Positions 50,564-59,952 of a DNA stretch of 64,000 bases are shown here, piece by piece. Below the pieces are notes generated by a model. The model was not told the origin of the DNA. It worked only from the letters and a program-made list of their open reading frames with translations, and did not search any database. Source of the stretch: JAJFUB01 sp964622325 (GTDB lineage Bacteria > Armatimonadota > Zipacnadia > Zipacnadales > UBA11051); contig CAZUOJ010000009.1 of assembly GCA_964622325.1 (NCBI GenBank), forward strand, positions 1 to 64,000, read 5' to 3'. The position numbers and the translations under genes were made by a program. Every line of letters begins with the position of its first letter. Positions within the stretch are counted from its first letter, which is position 1.

Positions 50564-51958
50564 CTATAATGCTAATTGCTTCTCCCAATAATCACAGACA
50601 TATTCTGTTTTCTTTTCGGCAATCCCCAAATAACGGCTGGGATCGCGCAAAATGTCCAGCTGTTGTTCTGTCATTTTTTGGAGCCAGGGCTGCAGCTCTG
50701 GCTCGGCAAAAATAAGCTCCTGCAGAGGGCGCTTTTGGGCCTCTGCCTGCAATGTGAGACGCCTGATCGCTTCATGCGCGTCGGGATGGCCCGCTGCAGC
50801 AAGCAAAATATATGCCGGCTCGGCAGCTATCATTCCCTGCGTCAGGGCGAAATTTTCACGCATACGCTGGGGATCTGTAACAAGCTTGCTCATAATCCGC
50901 TGCAGCCGCCGCGTGCAGGAGGCTAATGCCACAATAATTTCCGGAATAAATCGTGAAGACGCTGAATTCGTCAAATCACGTTGATGCTCCGAAAGCTGAT
51001 CCATATACACTGTCATCATACGTGGCATAAATTGCTTCCACATGCTTTTCACATTTTCAAAATTCCAGGGATTGCGCTTGTGAGGCATTGTGGAGGAGCC
51101 CACTTGCTGGGCCTCGAAAGCCTCCCCCACTTCCGCGATTTCTGTGCGCTGCAGATGACGCATATCATCAGCCAGACAGGCCAATACGCCTAATGTGGAG
51201 ACAAGCGCATGGACATAATCCGTGACAAATTCCGCTTCCACAATTTGCGTGGAATGAAGGGAGGGCAACAAATCCAGCTCGGCCAGCACTTCTCGCTCAA
51301 ATTCAATGGGATCGGCAAAAAATAAGCTGGAGGCATTATATGCGCCTACAGCGCCACTGATTTTGCCGCGCAGATTATGCGCCGCTTGTTGTAAAGCTAG
51401 AATGCGTCCGCCCAGCCGGCTGACATATTCCGCCAGCGCAAAGCCAAATGTAATTGGCACAGCATGTTGTCCATGCGTGCGCCCTATCTGTAATGTTGCT
51501 TTTTCGCGCCTCGCCAGCCCGATGAGCGTTTTTTCTAATTGTCGCAAATCAGGAATTAAAACTTTTATAGCCGCTTGTTTCAGCCGCCAGGCTGTAGCTG
51601 TGTCAATCACATCAAAGCTCGTCAGTGTGAAATGAACGAAGGGACGTGCCCGCTCGCTAATTTTGGCACGAATACAATTCACAAGAGCGCGGATATTGTG
51701 TTGAATACGGGCTTCTTCCGCCGCCACTTCCTCAGGCGTGATTTGTTCTGCCGCCGCCGCAATTTCTTCTGCGACTTCAACAGGACAAAGGCCACGCCGC
51801 GCCAGAACACGGGCTAAAGCCGCCTCAATCATCGCCTCCGATCGTACACGTCCGCGTTCTGTGACATAAGGGCCTAATGCCTCCTGGAGCTTTGCATCCT
51901 GGCCATAATAACGAAAATCTAAAGGAGAAACATTATCATAAATTGAACACATGGACAT
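50564..51958 (-). CDS. purB: Adenylosuccinate lyase
   Basis: 464 residues from the ATG at 51958 (AGGGG 8-9 nt upstream). PurB catalyses two fumarate-releasing steps in purine synthesis. The superfamily signature G-S-S-T-M-P-H-K-R-N-P-W-N-F-E is near residue 285, and the substrate segment R-T-H-G-Q-H-A-V-P near 158 carries the catalytic His. The N-terminus Y-D-N-V-S-P-L-D-F-R-Y-Y-G fits the family. A 7-bp tandem repeat lies 86-120 bp upstream of the start. No other purine genes are nearby. Confidence 0.95.
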   Translation of the reverse strand: MSMCSIYDNVSPLDFRYYGQDAKLQEALGPYVTERGRVRSEAMIEAALARVLARRGLCPVEVAEEIAAAAEQITPEEVAAEEARIQHNIRALVNCIRAKISERARPFVHFTLTSFDVIDTATAWRLKQAAIKVLIPDLRQLEKTLIGLARREKATLQIGRTHGQHAVPITFGFALAEYVSRLGGRILALQQAAHNLRGKISGAVGAYNASSLFFADPIEFEREVLAELDLLPSLHSTQIVEAEFVTDYVHALVSTLGVLACLADDMRHLQRTEIAEVGEAFEAQQVGSSTMPHKRNPWNFENVKSMWKQFMPRMMTVYMDQLSEHQRDLTNSASSRFIPEIIVALASCTRRLQRIMSKLVTDPQRMRENFALTQGMIAAEPAYILLAAAGHPDAHEAIRRLTLQAEAQKRPLQELIFAEPELQPWLQKMTEQQLDILRDPSRYLGIAEKKTEYVCDYWEKQLAL

Positions 51959-52043
51959 AAGCAGATCCCCTAGATATGTTTTTTGCAGCGTCAACAAAAA
52001 TTAATTGCAAAAAAACTTTAAGAGACTTGCTCAAAGGAAAAAT

Positions 52044-52078
52044 AAAGATAAAAGATAAAAGATAAAAGATAAAAGATA
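52044..52078. repeat. Tandem repeat, five copies of AAAGATA
   Basis: Five perfect head-to-tail copies of the 7-mer AAAGATA, flanked by further A-rich near copies. It lies in the 194-bp gap between the GH5-like gene and purB, upstream of purB. A 7-bp unit changes spacing rather than reading frame, so copy-number change could alter a promoter. Confidence 0.9.
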
Positions 52079-52152
52079 AAAAGAGAATTAAAAGGAAAAA
52101 GATTAAGATAAAATGTTAATGTTTCCTTTGCTTTACAATCGATGGCTTTTGC

Positions 52153-54720
52153 TCACCAATTTCTTATTGTAATGTAATTCACATTATCTGGATACACAAA
52201 GGGCTGTGTGGCTTGTATGTATTCTTCTTTCCCATCTGGACGATGAAGCGTCACACGCCATTGCGCATTTAACAACGGCAATTCTATTTTTATCCCGGGC
52301 CTGCAGCAGAAGAAATGATATTGTGTCCCTTCGCAAACAAGCTCCCATTGTCCATTCAACATGTAAACACGAATCAATGTTTGTTCCTTAGCTTTCACAA
52401 TTGTCGGCGTTTCACAGGGCTGTGCGTTAAAATCAAGCGGCCCCTGCCCAGCGTCCTTTAAAGCAAATAAAGGACGCTGGGGATTGTTTTGATGCCATTC
52501 GATGCGCTCGCCTCGATTGTACGCTGTCGTAATCATCTGCAGCCGCCAGCGCTGCGCTTGTTTCAAAGGCTTGCGATCCAGGCTCAGCCACGCCAAGACG
52601 CCCAAAGGCGCCCCTGTGCTCAAAGATAATTCTGTTGTCTGCGTTAAAGCCGGCTTGCGAAAATCCCCGGCGATAATTTGGGCTTGGGGCGCATTGACAA
52701 GCAAAAGGCCCGGATTTATGAGACGGCGCACTTGCAGCGTGTCAGAAAGAAATTCTCCTTTATCTATAAATTTGTGCGAAACAAGATCAGCAAAAATATG
52801 ATTAAGCGCATCTAAAGCTACACGCCATTGATAAATCGCGTTCAGCTTACGAAAGACATAATTCTGTCTTTTCATATCCCGAAAGCCCAAACATGTTTCG
52901 CCGTCTTCGCCGATGCCGATGGGACGCAAATGAGAACGAGCTTGCACATCCCCAAGCAAATATCCAGGGCTGGCCGTCAAGCGTTGTTTTTCTCCCGCAT
53001 CAAACATTGTGCCCCCAAAAGTGAAATATTGTGTCTTTTCTGGCACTGTCGCGACATCATAGCCGCTCAACTGATCGACGGCCTTATCGCGCCGATGATC
53101 CAGCAAATCCATGGCAGGCCAATTCCCGCAAATGATGGCGCGTTCGCCTGGATAAGCGCCGCCATTGCAACGCCCGGAGGCGAGCACAAGATCCGGATAT
53201 TTTTCCAATTTTTCATCAAAAAAAAGCGTTTCCAGCTGACATGTCCATCCCAGCTTGTAGATTTCTGTTGGAAAAGGCTGATATGTGGGAAAATGCGTAT
53301 CCACAAAGGAATAGGCCACAGCTGCTTTGCGCCTGGCCGGGCTAACAAGTCGCTGCAAAAATATGGAAGCGCCCAAACTAGCTGCTGCCCATCGCACTGC
53401 ATCTGTGCGCACATCAAAATAATCCAGACGTTTCTGTCCGGGGCGGATGTCAAATGTAAACAAAATCATTCCATCAATATCCTGCAACGCGCCATATACG
53501 GCTGCCTCAATTAAGCCTACAGCACGAAAGCGATTCGGCCAGCATGTATTCCATTCGCGAATAATTAGAGGCCGCCGATAGACGCGGCTGGCGCACACAC
53601 GGGGGATAAATGTATCCATGCTTTCATCTGCCAATGGATTTGTGTCCGTGTATATGGCTGGCAGACGCCATTCATTGCCTTTTTGCCATAGCGGATGATC
53701 ATAATAAAAATTTATNNNNNNNNNNNNNNNNNNNNNNNNNNNNNNNNNNNNNNNNNNNNNNNNNNNNNNNNNNNNNNNNNNNNNNNNNNNNNNNNNNNNN
53801 NNNNNNNNNNNNNNNAGCAAGCCACAGCGTCCTTCGCTGTCTGTCCATGCCTCTTGCAATGTCGCTGTGTCGCCATATTTTTCTTTCAGCCATTCATTCC
53901 AGCGCCGCTCTAAATCCTCGCGATACGGCGAGACAAGATTCGCCCAATCTTTGGCGCGAATGAACAAGCCATTTTCATCACAAAGCTCAATTAAACACAC
54001 AGTCGGATCCTGCGCGTAAGACAGCCCTGTGTAGGGATTGATATGCTCGACAAGCAATTTGCGGGCATATTGTTGTTGCAAGAAGATAAGGCGGCGATCA
54101 AACACAGCATACGGCTTGGCGCCGCGGCCTAAGGCCTGGGCATTGGCGACGCCTTCCGCCTCATGAAATGTGCGATAGGCGAGCAAATCGAGATACACAT
54201 ATATTCCCCGCTTGCCTAGCTGGGCGATCCAATAATCCAGCAAATCTAATTTGGCGGCATCAATCCGTTCCGCCGTGCCGGCTTTATCAGGCGGCAACAA
54301 GCCCTCCAGATCATCCAAATGATGGAAGCGCACAAGATTAAATCCGGCCCGATCTATGGCGGCGGCGGCGCGCTCAATTAAGGGCTTGGGAATAAAAACA
54401 GAATTTTTTGCGATGTTAATGCCCCAAAAGCGGGCGCGGACGCCATCCTCAAAATAAAAATGGCCATCTTTTCCACAAAACATTTCCCCGTGACGGCCAG
54501 TCGGGCGATCATGCAAAAAGCTCAAATCGGCTAGCGAGGCATCGGGGAAATCACATAGCTCAATAGAGAAGCACGGCAAATAATTATCCCCAATAATAGA
54601 AGCGGCATATAAGGGGAATATGATCCCAAGGCCTATCCCGATAAAGCACAGTTGCTTGCCTAAACGCTTTCCGAAAGAAAAATGCTTTGCTGCAATCATA
54701 TCCTTGATTCTATGCCCCAC
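52153..54720 (-). CDS. Secreted GH5-like (clan A) glycosidase, interrupted by assembly gap
   Basis: 855 codons including the 100-N gap, which replaces an unknown number of residues near 302-336; the frame continues across it only by chance of the padding. GTG at 54720 or ATG at 54699 could start it; both give a hydrophobic N-terminus ending Y-A-A-S near 42. A TIM barrel spans ~75-480 with G-F-N-L-V-R-F-H-H-L, putative acid/base region I-E-L-C-D-E-N and nucleophile region I-I-R-E-W-N-T-C-W. C-terminal beta domains follow. Typical of secreted cellulase-superfamily enzymes. Last gene before purB on this strand. Confidence 0.82.
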   Translation of the reverse strand: MGHRIKDMIAAKHFSFGKRLGKQLCFIGIGLGIIFPLYAASIIGDNYLPCFSIELCDFPDASLADLSFLHDRPTGRHGEMFCGKDGHFYFEDGVRARFWGINIAKNSVFIPKPLIERAAAAIDRAGFNLVRFHHLDDLEGLLPPDKAGTAERIDAAKLDLLDYWIAQLGKRGIYVYLDLLAYRTFHEAEGVANAQALGRGAKPYAVFDRRLIFLQQQYARKLLVEHINPYTGLSYAQDPTVCLIELCDENGLFIRAKDWANLVSPYREDLERRWNEWLKEKYGDTATLQEAWTDSEGRCGLXXXXXXXXXXXXXXXXXXXXXXXXXXXXXXXXXXINFYYDHPLWQKGNEWRLPAIYTDTNPLADESMDTFIPRVCASRVYRRPLIIREWNTCWPNRFRAVGLIEAAVYGALQDIDGMILFTFDIRPGQKRLDYFDVRTDAVRWAAASLGASIFLQRLVSPARRKAAVAYSFVDTHFPTYQPFPTEIYKLGWTCQLETLFFDEKLEKYPDLVLASGRCNGGAYPGERAIICGNWPAMDLLDHRRDKAVDQLSGYDVATVPEKTQYFTFGGTMFDAGEKQRLTASPGYLLGDVQARSHLRPIGIGEDGETCLGFRDMKRQNYVFRKLNAIYQWRVALDALNHIFADLVSHKFIDKGEFLSDTLQVRRLINPGLLLVNAPQAQIIAGDFRKPALTQTTELSLSTGAPLGVLAWLSLDRKPLKQAQRWRLQMITTAYNRGERIEWHQNNPQRPLFALKDAGQGPLDFNAQPCETPTIVKAKEQTLIRVYMLNGQWELVCEGTQYHFFCCRPGIKIELPLLNAQWRVTLHRPDGKEEYIQATQPFVYPDNVNYITIRNW
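53716..53815. other. Assembly gap (100 N)
   Basis: Exactly 100 undetermined bases inside the GH5-like gene. The fixed size indicates scaffold padding, so the true length is unknown and linkage across it rests on scaffolding. Confidence 0.99.
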
Positions 54721-54745
54721 AACATTCTCATAAGGAAGCTAAAGG

Positions 54746-56689
54746 CTATCGCCTCAATTCTAATGGCTCCGTTACAGGCTCCATACGGAAAGGCCGATGG
54801 CCCGTCAGCGCGGAGATTGTATCCATTTTCAGGCCGCGAGCTGCTAATTCTGGCAGAAGCAGGGGCAACAGCTCCCGCGTCTGATCGAAGCCATTATGCA
54901 ATAGCACAATGCCGCCATTTTGGAGATTATTAGTCATTTTGGGCAGAATATCCGCAGCAGCCACGCCCGGATAGGATGTAATGTTTTCATTCCAAAATAC
55001 AGTTGTAAAGCCTGTGAGCTCTACAGCGCGGCGCACTTGCGGATCATAATTCCCTCCTGGCGGACGAAACAGCGTCACATATTCTCCGCAGGCACGCCTG
55101 ATGGCTTGCCGACTCATCACGAGCTCCCGTTCGACGCCCAAAACATTAAGCTGCCGCAAATTAGAATGTGTATAAGAATGGCTGCCAATTTCATGGCCGC
55201 GCTTCAGAATTTCCCTCGTAAGCTCGGGATACAGCTCCACTTGTTTGCCTACAAGAAAGAATGTAGCCTTGGCGCGATAGAGATCCAGCAAATCCAATAT
55301 CCAGGGCGTCAAAATCGGATGAGGCCCATCATCAAATGTGAGCGCTACAGCTTGCGGCTGTTGCAGATGATGTATTTCGCGTACGGCATTAGCTGTCGAC
55401 AGTCCAATTTTTTGATAGCAGGATAACAACTGCGCATGCAAACAGGGCAATGTCGGCTCATACGAAAAAGCGTATTCGTAAGCCTCCAGAGCTTCCGGCA
55501 GACGCCCCAGCATCTCCCACGCATATCCCACCAGCTGAGCGCGTAAGAGCGGATGCGGGCGCCATGTCAGCAAGCCTTGCAAAAATTCGTTGACAAAAGC
55601 GCGCTGTCTCTTTTCCTCCTCAGAAAGCGTCCGCTGGCCATTGGCGACATTCACTAGTACGGAAGCCGTCCTGACAATTGTCCCGCCAGGGCCGTACGCA
55701 TCAATGCGAATTTCCCGCAGCCCATCGCTTGCCAGTGCTGTATCTATGTAAATGCGAAACGGCTGCACATTGCTCATTCCGGCGAATTGTTCATCAATAA
55801 GAGCCGCGATATATTGCACATCCACATCCGGCCCCACATACACATTCACTTCAATGCGCCCGCGCACAGTGCTGCCGGGCTTGGGCCATTCAATGCGAAA
55901 ATCGGGCGTGCCGCGGCTAAAGATTGTGGAAGCCGCTGGCGCCCCTGGCGCCGCGACGGCGGACGATGTTACAGCTTGTTGTCCTTCTGTCAGCCGCACA
56001 AATTCCTCTAAACGCCGCTCCACATAAAAATGAGCCCGGGGCGCGAAAAGAGGCGATGTAGCGACAAATCCCAAGGTTTGGGGCAAAGCGGCAGCGATCG
56101 GCGCCTGAAGCACTTCCAGAGCCTGCTGGGCACGATTTCGGGCTAACAAAGAAGCTGCTAGCGTCTGTATCGCTAATTCCAGCCCTGGCTGTTCTTGCAG
56201 CGCCCGGCGCGCTTCCAATTCGGCGACTTCGTATAAGCCGGCCAAACAGGCGGCATACGCGCCTGCAGCCCGTATAGCCGCTTGTTGTTGCGCTTGTGTT
56301 TCGCAAAGGGCGGCTTGATAATGATCAATGGCCGCCGAAAATGCGCCCTGCAAGACGAAAAGTGTGCCCAGTCCTGTATGCGCCGCGGAATGTGTCTCCT
56401 CCAGCGCTAGCGCCTGCTCCCAACAGGCCTGCGCGGCCTCAAATTGGCCGTTATACAAATACGCAACGCCTTCGCCGGCCAATGCTTCCGGGCATTTGCT
56501 GTCCTGCCGCCTGGCTTCGTGAAAGGCCCGGGCTGCTTCCCCAAAGCGCTGCGCCAAAAGCAAACGACAGCCTTCGCTGAGGCCTGTCAAGATGTTGCTT
56601 GGCAGACACAGCTGAGGCAGCATTAAACTAACAATAAGAGCCATGGCAGGCCCCGGCTTATGCCCCAAACATCGTGTTGCTTTATTCAT
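54746..56689 (-). CDS. TPR - Ig-like - TPR - polysaccharide deacetylase (NodB) protein
   Basis: 647 residues from the ATG at 56689, chosen because it gives a standard signal peptide (basic n-region, then A-L-I-V-S-L-M-L-P). A longer start at 56794 would overlap birA; neither has a clear ribosome site. Residues ~35-195 are TPR repeats, ~260-350 an Ig-like domain (F-R-I-E-W-P-K-P-G-S-T-V-R-G), ~370-410 another TPR-like pair. The NodB domain occupies ~440-625 with T-F-D-D-G-P, H-S-Y-T-H-S, F-R-P-P-G-G-N-Y-D and L-L-H-N. It should de-N-acetylate an exported glycan or peptidoglycan using a divalent metal. Confidence 0.85.
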   Translation of the reverse strand: MNKATRCLGHKPGPAMALIVSLMLPQLCLPSNILTGLSEGCRLLLAQRFGEAARAFHEARRQDSKCPEALAGEGVAYLYNGQFEAAQACWEQALALEETHSAAHTGLGTLFVLQGAFSAAIDHYQAALCETQAQQQAAIRAAGAYAACLAGLYEVAELEARRALQEQPGLELAIQTLAASLLARNRAQQALEVLQAPIAAALPQTLGFVATSPLFAPRAHFYVERRLEEFVRLTEGQQAVTSSAVAAPGAPAASTIFSRGTPDFRIEWPKPGSTVRGRIEVNVYVGPDVDVQYIAALIDEQFAGMSNVQPFRIYIDTALASDGLREIRIDAYGPGGTIVRTASVLVNVANGQRTLSEEEKRQRAFVNEFLQGLLTWRPHPLLRAQLVGYAWEMLGRLPEALEAYEYAFSYEPTLPCLHAQLLSCYQKIGLSTANAVREIHHLQQPQAVALTFDDGPHPILTPWILDLLDLYRAKATFFLVGKQVELYPELTREILKRGHEIGSHSYTHSNLRQLNVLGVERELVMSRQAIRRACGEYVTLFRPPGGNYDPQVRRAVELTGFTTVFWNENITSYPGVAAADILPKMTNNLQNGGIVLLHNGFDQTRELLPLLLPELAARGLKMDTISALTGHRPFRMEPVTEPLELRR

Positions 56690-56774
56690 TCTTTTTGCGT
56701 AAACATATTTCATGCAAGAAAAAATCAAGAAAAAAAACTCATAGCCATGTTGGATAGAACAATGTCGTATTCGA

Positions 56775-57545
56775 TTATAGCACATCGCCGACATCTATCC
56801 AGCATGAGCCTTGCGTTGTGCTTATAATCAATCCGCCCTCGGGCGAAATCCCCTCAATTTTTCCCGTTACGGCTGTTTGCTGGATCTGAATAGTGCGTGT
56901 TTGTCCTAGCAATGTCTCCAGCTTTGTTCGCCGGGCTAACAATTCGTCCCATTTATTTTCTTCTAGCAGGGCATAATTTTTTTCAATGGCCTGAATAATT
57001 GACACAAGGAGGCTCTCTTTTGTCAAACAATTGCGGGCATGGGCTCCAAGACTAGTGGCTGAATGCTGCAGCTCTGGGGGGAAATCTTTTGCTTCTCCCC
57101 AAACATTCACGCCAATGCCGGCGACGGCAAAATGCGGCGCTTGTGTTTCCAACAAAATTCCTCCACATTTGCCATTGCCCACGATGAGATCATTCGGCCA
57201 TTTAAGGCCCACAAAACAGCCCGCTGCAGCCGCGCAGCCCTCTGCCGCGCTGACAGCCAGCATTGTCACAAGCCGGGGGAAATGCGTCGCCGCCATCCGG
57301 GGCCGCAAAATGAGGGAAAATAAGAGCGATTTTTCGGGATGGCCAAACCAATAGCGGCCCTGGCGTCCTCTTCCGTGCGTCTGGATTTGCGCGACCACAA
57401 TTGTGCCTTCGCAAGCGCCTCTTTGGGCTAATAGACGCGCCTCGTCATTCGTGGAGCTTGTTTTCCTCACATAAAAAACAGGCCCCTTTATCCGCCGGCA
57501 GTGCTCCAATTGACTCTCTACATACGCGACATCAAAAATCTGCAT
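56775..57545 (-). CDS. birA: Biotin--protein ligase, monofunctional
   Basis: 256 residues. Attaches biotin to biotin carboxyl carrier proteins via biotinyl-AMP. S-S-T-N-D-E-A near 30, the G-R-G-R-Q-G-R loop near 59-65 that binds biotinyl-AMP, K-W-P-N-D-L near 115 and G-I-G-V-N-V near 143 are present. There is no N-terminal winged helix, so this is a class I enzyme that does not repress biotin genes. Overlaps the gmhA-like gene by 14 nt. Confidence 0.95.
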   Translation of the reverse strand: MQIFDVAYVESQLEHCRRIKGPVFYVRKTSSTNDEARLLAQRGACEGTIVVAQIQTHGRGRQGRYWFGHPEKSLLFSLILRPRMAATHFPRLVTMLAVSAAEGCAAAAGCFVGLKWPNDLIVGNGKCGGILLETQAPHFAVAGIGVNVWGEAKDFPPELQHSATSLGAHARNCLTKESLLVSIIQAIEKNYALLEENKWDELLARRTKLETLLGQTRTIQIQQTAVTGKIEGISPEGGLIISTTQGSCWIDVGDVL

Positions 57546-58134
57546 GTCGGATTAATTCAGCCTCCACAAGCTCACACAAAATATGCCCAATGACAAGATG
57601 CGCCTCTTGAATGCGTGGCGTATCCTCGCTGGGCACACAGATGCATAAATCCACTAGCGCAGACAAGGCGCCGCCTGGGGCGCCCGTAAAAGCCATTGTG
57701 CTTATGCCTTGAAGCCGGGCTTGTTTTACAGCTTCCACACAATTGGGAGAATGGCCGCTTGTGCTGAACACAACGAGCAAATCCCCAGGCTTGAGCAGGG
57801 CTTCCACTTGTCGCGCAAAAATCTCTTCAAAACTAAAATCATTTCCGATGGCTGTCAAAACAGAAGAATCCGTCGTCAAAGCGAGGGCGCGATAGGCCCG
57901 GCGCTGTTGCCTGAAACGTGCGACAAGCTCGCCTGCCAGATGTTGCGCTTCGGCGGCGCTCCCGCCATTGCCACAAAACGCGAGCATCCCGCCCGCTAAC
58001 AATGTTTCGCTCCAGCGCTGTGCCGCCTGGGCGATAAGAGGCGCGAGCTCCTGCCTGATGGCCTGAAGCAAACATGAAACAGCGACGAATTGTTCTCGGA
58101 TTATTTCTTCTGTTTGTATTGGCTCAAATCCCAT
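57532..58134 (-). CDS. gmhA: Phosphoheptose isomerase GmhA-like (SIS domain)
   Basis: 200 residues. Converts sedoheptulose 7-phosphate to D-glycero-manno-heptose 7-phosphate for LPS or S-layer heptose. The SIS fold shows C-G-N-G-G-S-A-A-E-A-Q-H-L-A-G-E near 55-70, S-T-S-G-H-S-P-N near 125 and a Q-E-A-H-L catalytic region near 175. Length and motifs fit GmhA rather than KpsF. Overlaps birA downstream, so the two are co-transcribed. No other heptose genes are in the window, so DiaA-type function remains possible. Confidence 0.88.
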   Translation of the reverse strand: MGFEPIQTEEIIREQFVAVSCLLQAIRQELAPLIAQAAQRWSETLLAGGMLAFCGNGGSAAEAQHLAGELVARFRQQRRAYRALALTTDSSVLTAIGNDFSFEEIFARQVEALLKPGDLLVVFSTSGHSPNCVEAVKQARLQGISTMAFTGAPGGALSALVDLCICVPSEDTPRIQEAHLVIGHILCELVEAELIRHADF

Positions 58135-58221
58135 AGCCCCTGCCTCATTTTCTGATTCTGCTGTTCCCTGAACAAAACGAATGAAAATAAATGTTGCAAA
58201 AATGCGGGCTTTCGAGGGAAA

Positions 58222-59037
58222 TTAGCGGCCTGGATTGACAAAAATCTCCGTCAGCCAATAATCGCCCTGGGCATTCACAGCCAGCCCCACGCCCAGCCAA
58301 TGAACATTGGGCAATAAAATATTGCGGCGATGTCCCGGGCTTTGCATCAGCTCGGAATGTGTTTCTCTGATTTTCTCCTCGGAAAAACAATTCATGTTGA
58401 TCCCATAGCGACGCGCCACATTTTCGGCAATGAGCGGCGGCTGATAGCCAAATACAGCCCAAAAACGCTCCAGACAAGTCCTCCGTCCGGGCGTCGGCGA
58501 TGTATGGCCAAAATAATTTTTGTCCCGCATTTCCGCGCTATGAGCGCGGGCAATGCGGCTGAGCGGGGCATGAGGCACAAGCAGCGAGAAGCGCTGCTTT
58601 TTGCGTTCCTGATTAACGAGAAAAATAAGAAGGGCTTCGTATTCTCCAATACGCTCCCTTGCTGCTGTTTCTACATTTTCATTTGCTTCCAAAGACGCTT
58701 CCTGGACGATTTTATAATGCTTGCGAGCTTCTGCTTCCTGATTTTTTCGTTGTGCCAAAGCGCCTAAATAGGCGTGTGGCGCCTCCCATTGCGGCGCAAA
58801 CTGGAGGGCCTGCCAAAAGCTCTCCTCCGCTTTTTGCCATTGTCCGCCGGCCCAATAGGCGAGGCCGTCTTGATAGGCTTGTTGGGCGTCGCCATTATTC
58901 AGGAACGAAGCATTCCCGTCATTGGCAGATGTGGCGACAACGCATTTGCAACCCCATAATAAGAATGCCATTATGCTTCCTAACATGATTAGGCATTGTC
59001 GCGTTTTGAAGCTGACAGGGCATCTCAACGCTTTCAT
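58222..59037 (-). CDS. YkwD/CAP-superfamily protein with TPR region, exported
   Basis: 271 residues. N-terminal hydrophobic segment ending L-L-W-G-C near 30 (possible lipoprotein; Trp at -2 makes the lipobox weak). Residues ~50-120 contain a TPR pair (A-Y-Q-D-G-L-A-Y-W-A-G-G-Q-W). Residues ~135-270 are the CAP/SCP domain: R-A-H-S-A-E-M near 165, G-H-T-S-P, I-A-E-N-V near 207, and H-S-E-L-M-Q-S-P-G-H-R near 228. CAP proteins are extracellular; enzymatic role in bacteria is unknown. Its ATG overlaps the activase stop (ATGA). Confidence 0.88.
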   Translation of the reverse strand: MKALRCPVSFKTRQCLIMLGSIMAFLLWGCKCVVATSANDGNASFLNNGDAQQAYQDGLAYWAGGQWQKAEESFWQALQFAPQWEAPHAYLGALAQRKNQEAEARKHYKIVQEASLEANENVETAARERIGEYEALLIFLVNQERKKQRFSLLVPHAPLSRIARAHSAEMRDKNYFGHTSPTPGRRTCLERFWAVFGYQPPLIAENVARRYGINMNCFSEEKIRETHSELMQSPGHRRNILLPNVHWLGVGLAVNAQGDYWLTEIFVNPGR

Positions 59038-59822
59038 CCTTCGGCTGCCTTCCTTTCGGCAGCGATAATGGCCGCTCCCAAAGCACCTGTAAATTGTGGC
59101 TCCTGGGGCGTTAAGATGGGCTGCTGAAGCACTCGCGCTAAAGCCTGCCGCACAGCTTCATTTAAAGCGACGCCCCCTGTGAGGGCAATATCCGGCTTCA
59201 CGCCCAGCCGTTGTGTTAAGCCTGCCACGCGCTGGGCGATGGCCAGACACAATCCTGCCGCAATATCGGCCCGCGCGCGCCCCTGCGCCAGCAAGCCGAT
59301 GACTTCGCTTTCCGCAAATACAGTACATGTGCTGCTCAATGGCGCTGGACTGGAAGATGACAGCGCTAATGTGGCCAGGCCTGGCAAATCTGTGCCTAAT
59401 GTCTGCGCCATAATTTCCAGAAAGCGGCCTGTGCCGGCGGCGCAGCGATCATTCATTTCGAAATCCAACGCCCGTCCCTCTTCATCCAGGACAATAGCTT
59501 TACAATCTTGCCCCCCGATATCAATCACAGTTCGCACTTGGGGGAGCCAATAATGCACGCCACGTGCATGGCAGGAAATCTCCGTCACGCGCCATTGTAC
59601 GAACTCCAAAGCGTGCCGCCCATAGCCTGTGCCGGCTATGGCCTTTATATCTCCGGGGGAAATCTTCGCCTCAGCAAGCGCCTGGGCATATGCCTGCTCG
59701 CCTGCGGCCGCCGGATTGTGCTCCAGGCGCATTAAGGCTTGTCCCAAAACAGCCTCTTCCGCGGGCGCCCAGACTACGGCTTTAGCCGTGATGGAGCCTA
59801 CATCAATGCCTGCTGTAAACAT
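59034..59822 (-). CDS. BadF/HgdC-type acyl-CoA dehydratase activase
   Basis: 262 residues of the ASKHA ATPase fold: D-V-G-S-I-T-A-K-A-V (7-16) phosphate loop, D-I-G-G-Q-D-C-K (101-108), and T-G-G-V-A-L-N near 216. Two conserved Cys, Cys127 in N-D-R-C-A-A-G-T-G and Cys166 in S-T-C-T-V-F-A-E-S-E, correspond to the residues that hold a 4Fe-4S cluster between two subunits of HgdC. Such activators drive ATP-dependent electron transfer to a dehydratase or benzoyl-CoA reductase. No such partner is encoded in the window; instead it is coupled to a CAP-domain gene. Confidence 0.92.
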   Translation of the reverse strand: MFTAGIDVGSITAKAVVWAPAEEAVLGQALMRLEHNPAAAGEQAYAQALAEAKISPGDIKAIAGTGYGRHALEFVQWRVTEISCHARGVHYWLPQVRTVIDIGGQDCKAIVLDEEGRALDFEMNDRCAAGTGRFLEIMAQTLGTDLPGLATLALSSSSPAPLSSTCTVFAESEVIGLLAQGRARADIAAGLCLAIAQRVAGLTQRLGVKPDIALTGGVALNEAVRQALARVLQQPILTPQEPQFTGALGAAIIAAERKAAEG

Positions 59823-59952
59823 TATCGCTTGCCTGCTAAATGCAGCTCACATAAAAAGTCTGCAAGAGCTGTTCCTTAATTATCACATCTTCTTTGCTCT
59901 GCCTGATGCCAGATTTATTCTAAGCTTTTCTCCCTCATTACTTCTTGAAGGA

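Noticed and set aside
52044..52078. CRISPR-like array
   Set aside because: The units are 7 bp with no spacers, so this is a simple tandem repeat.
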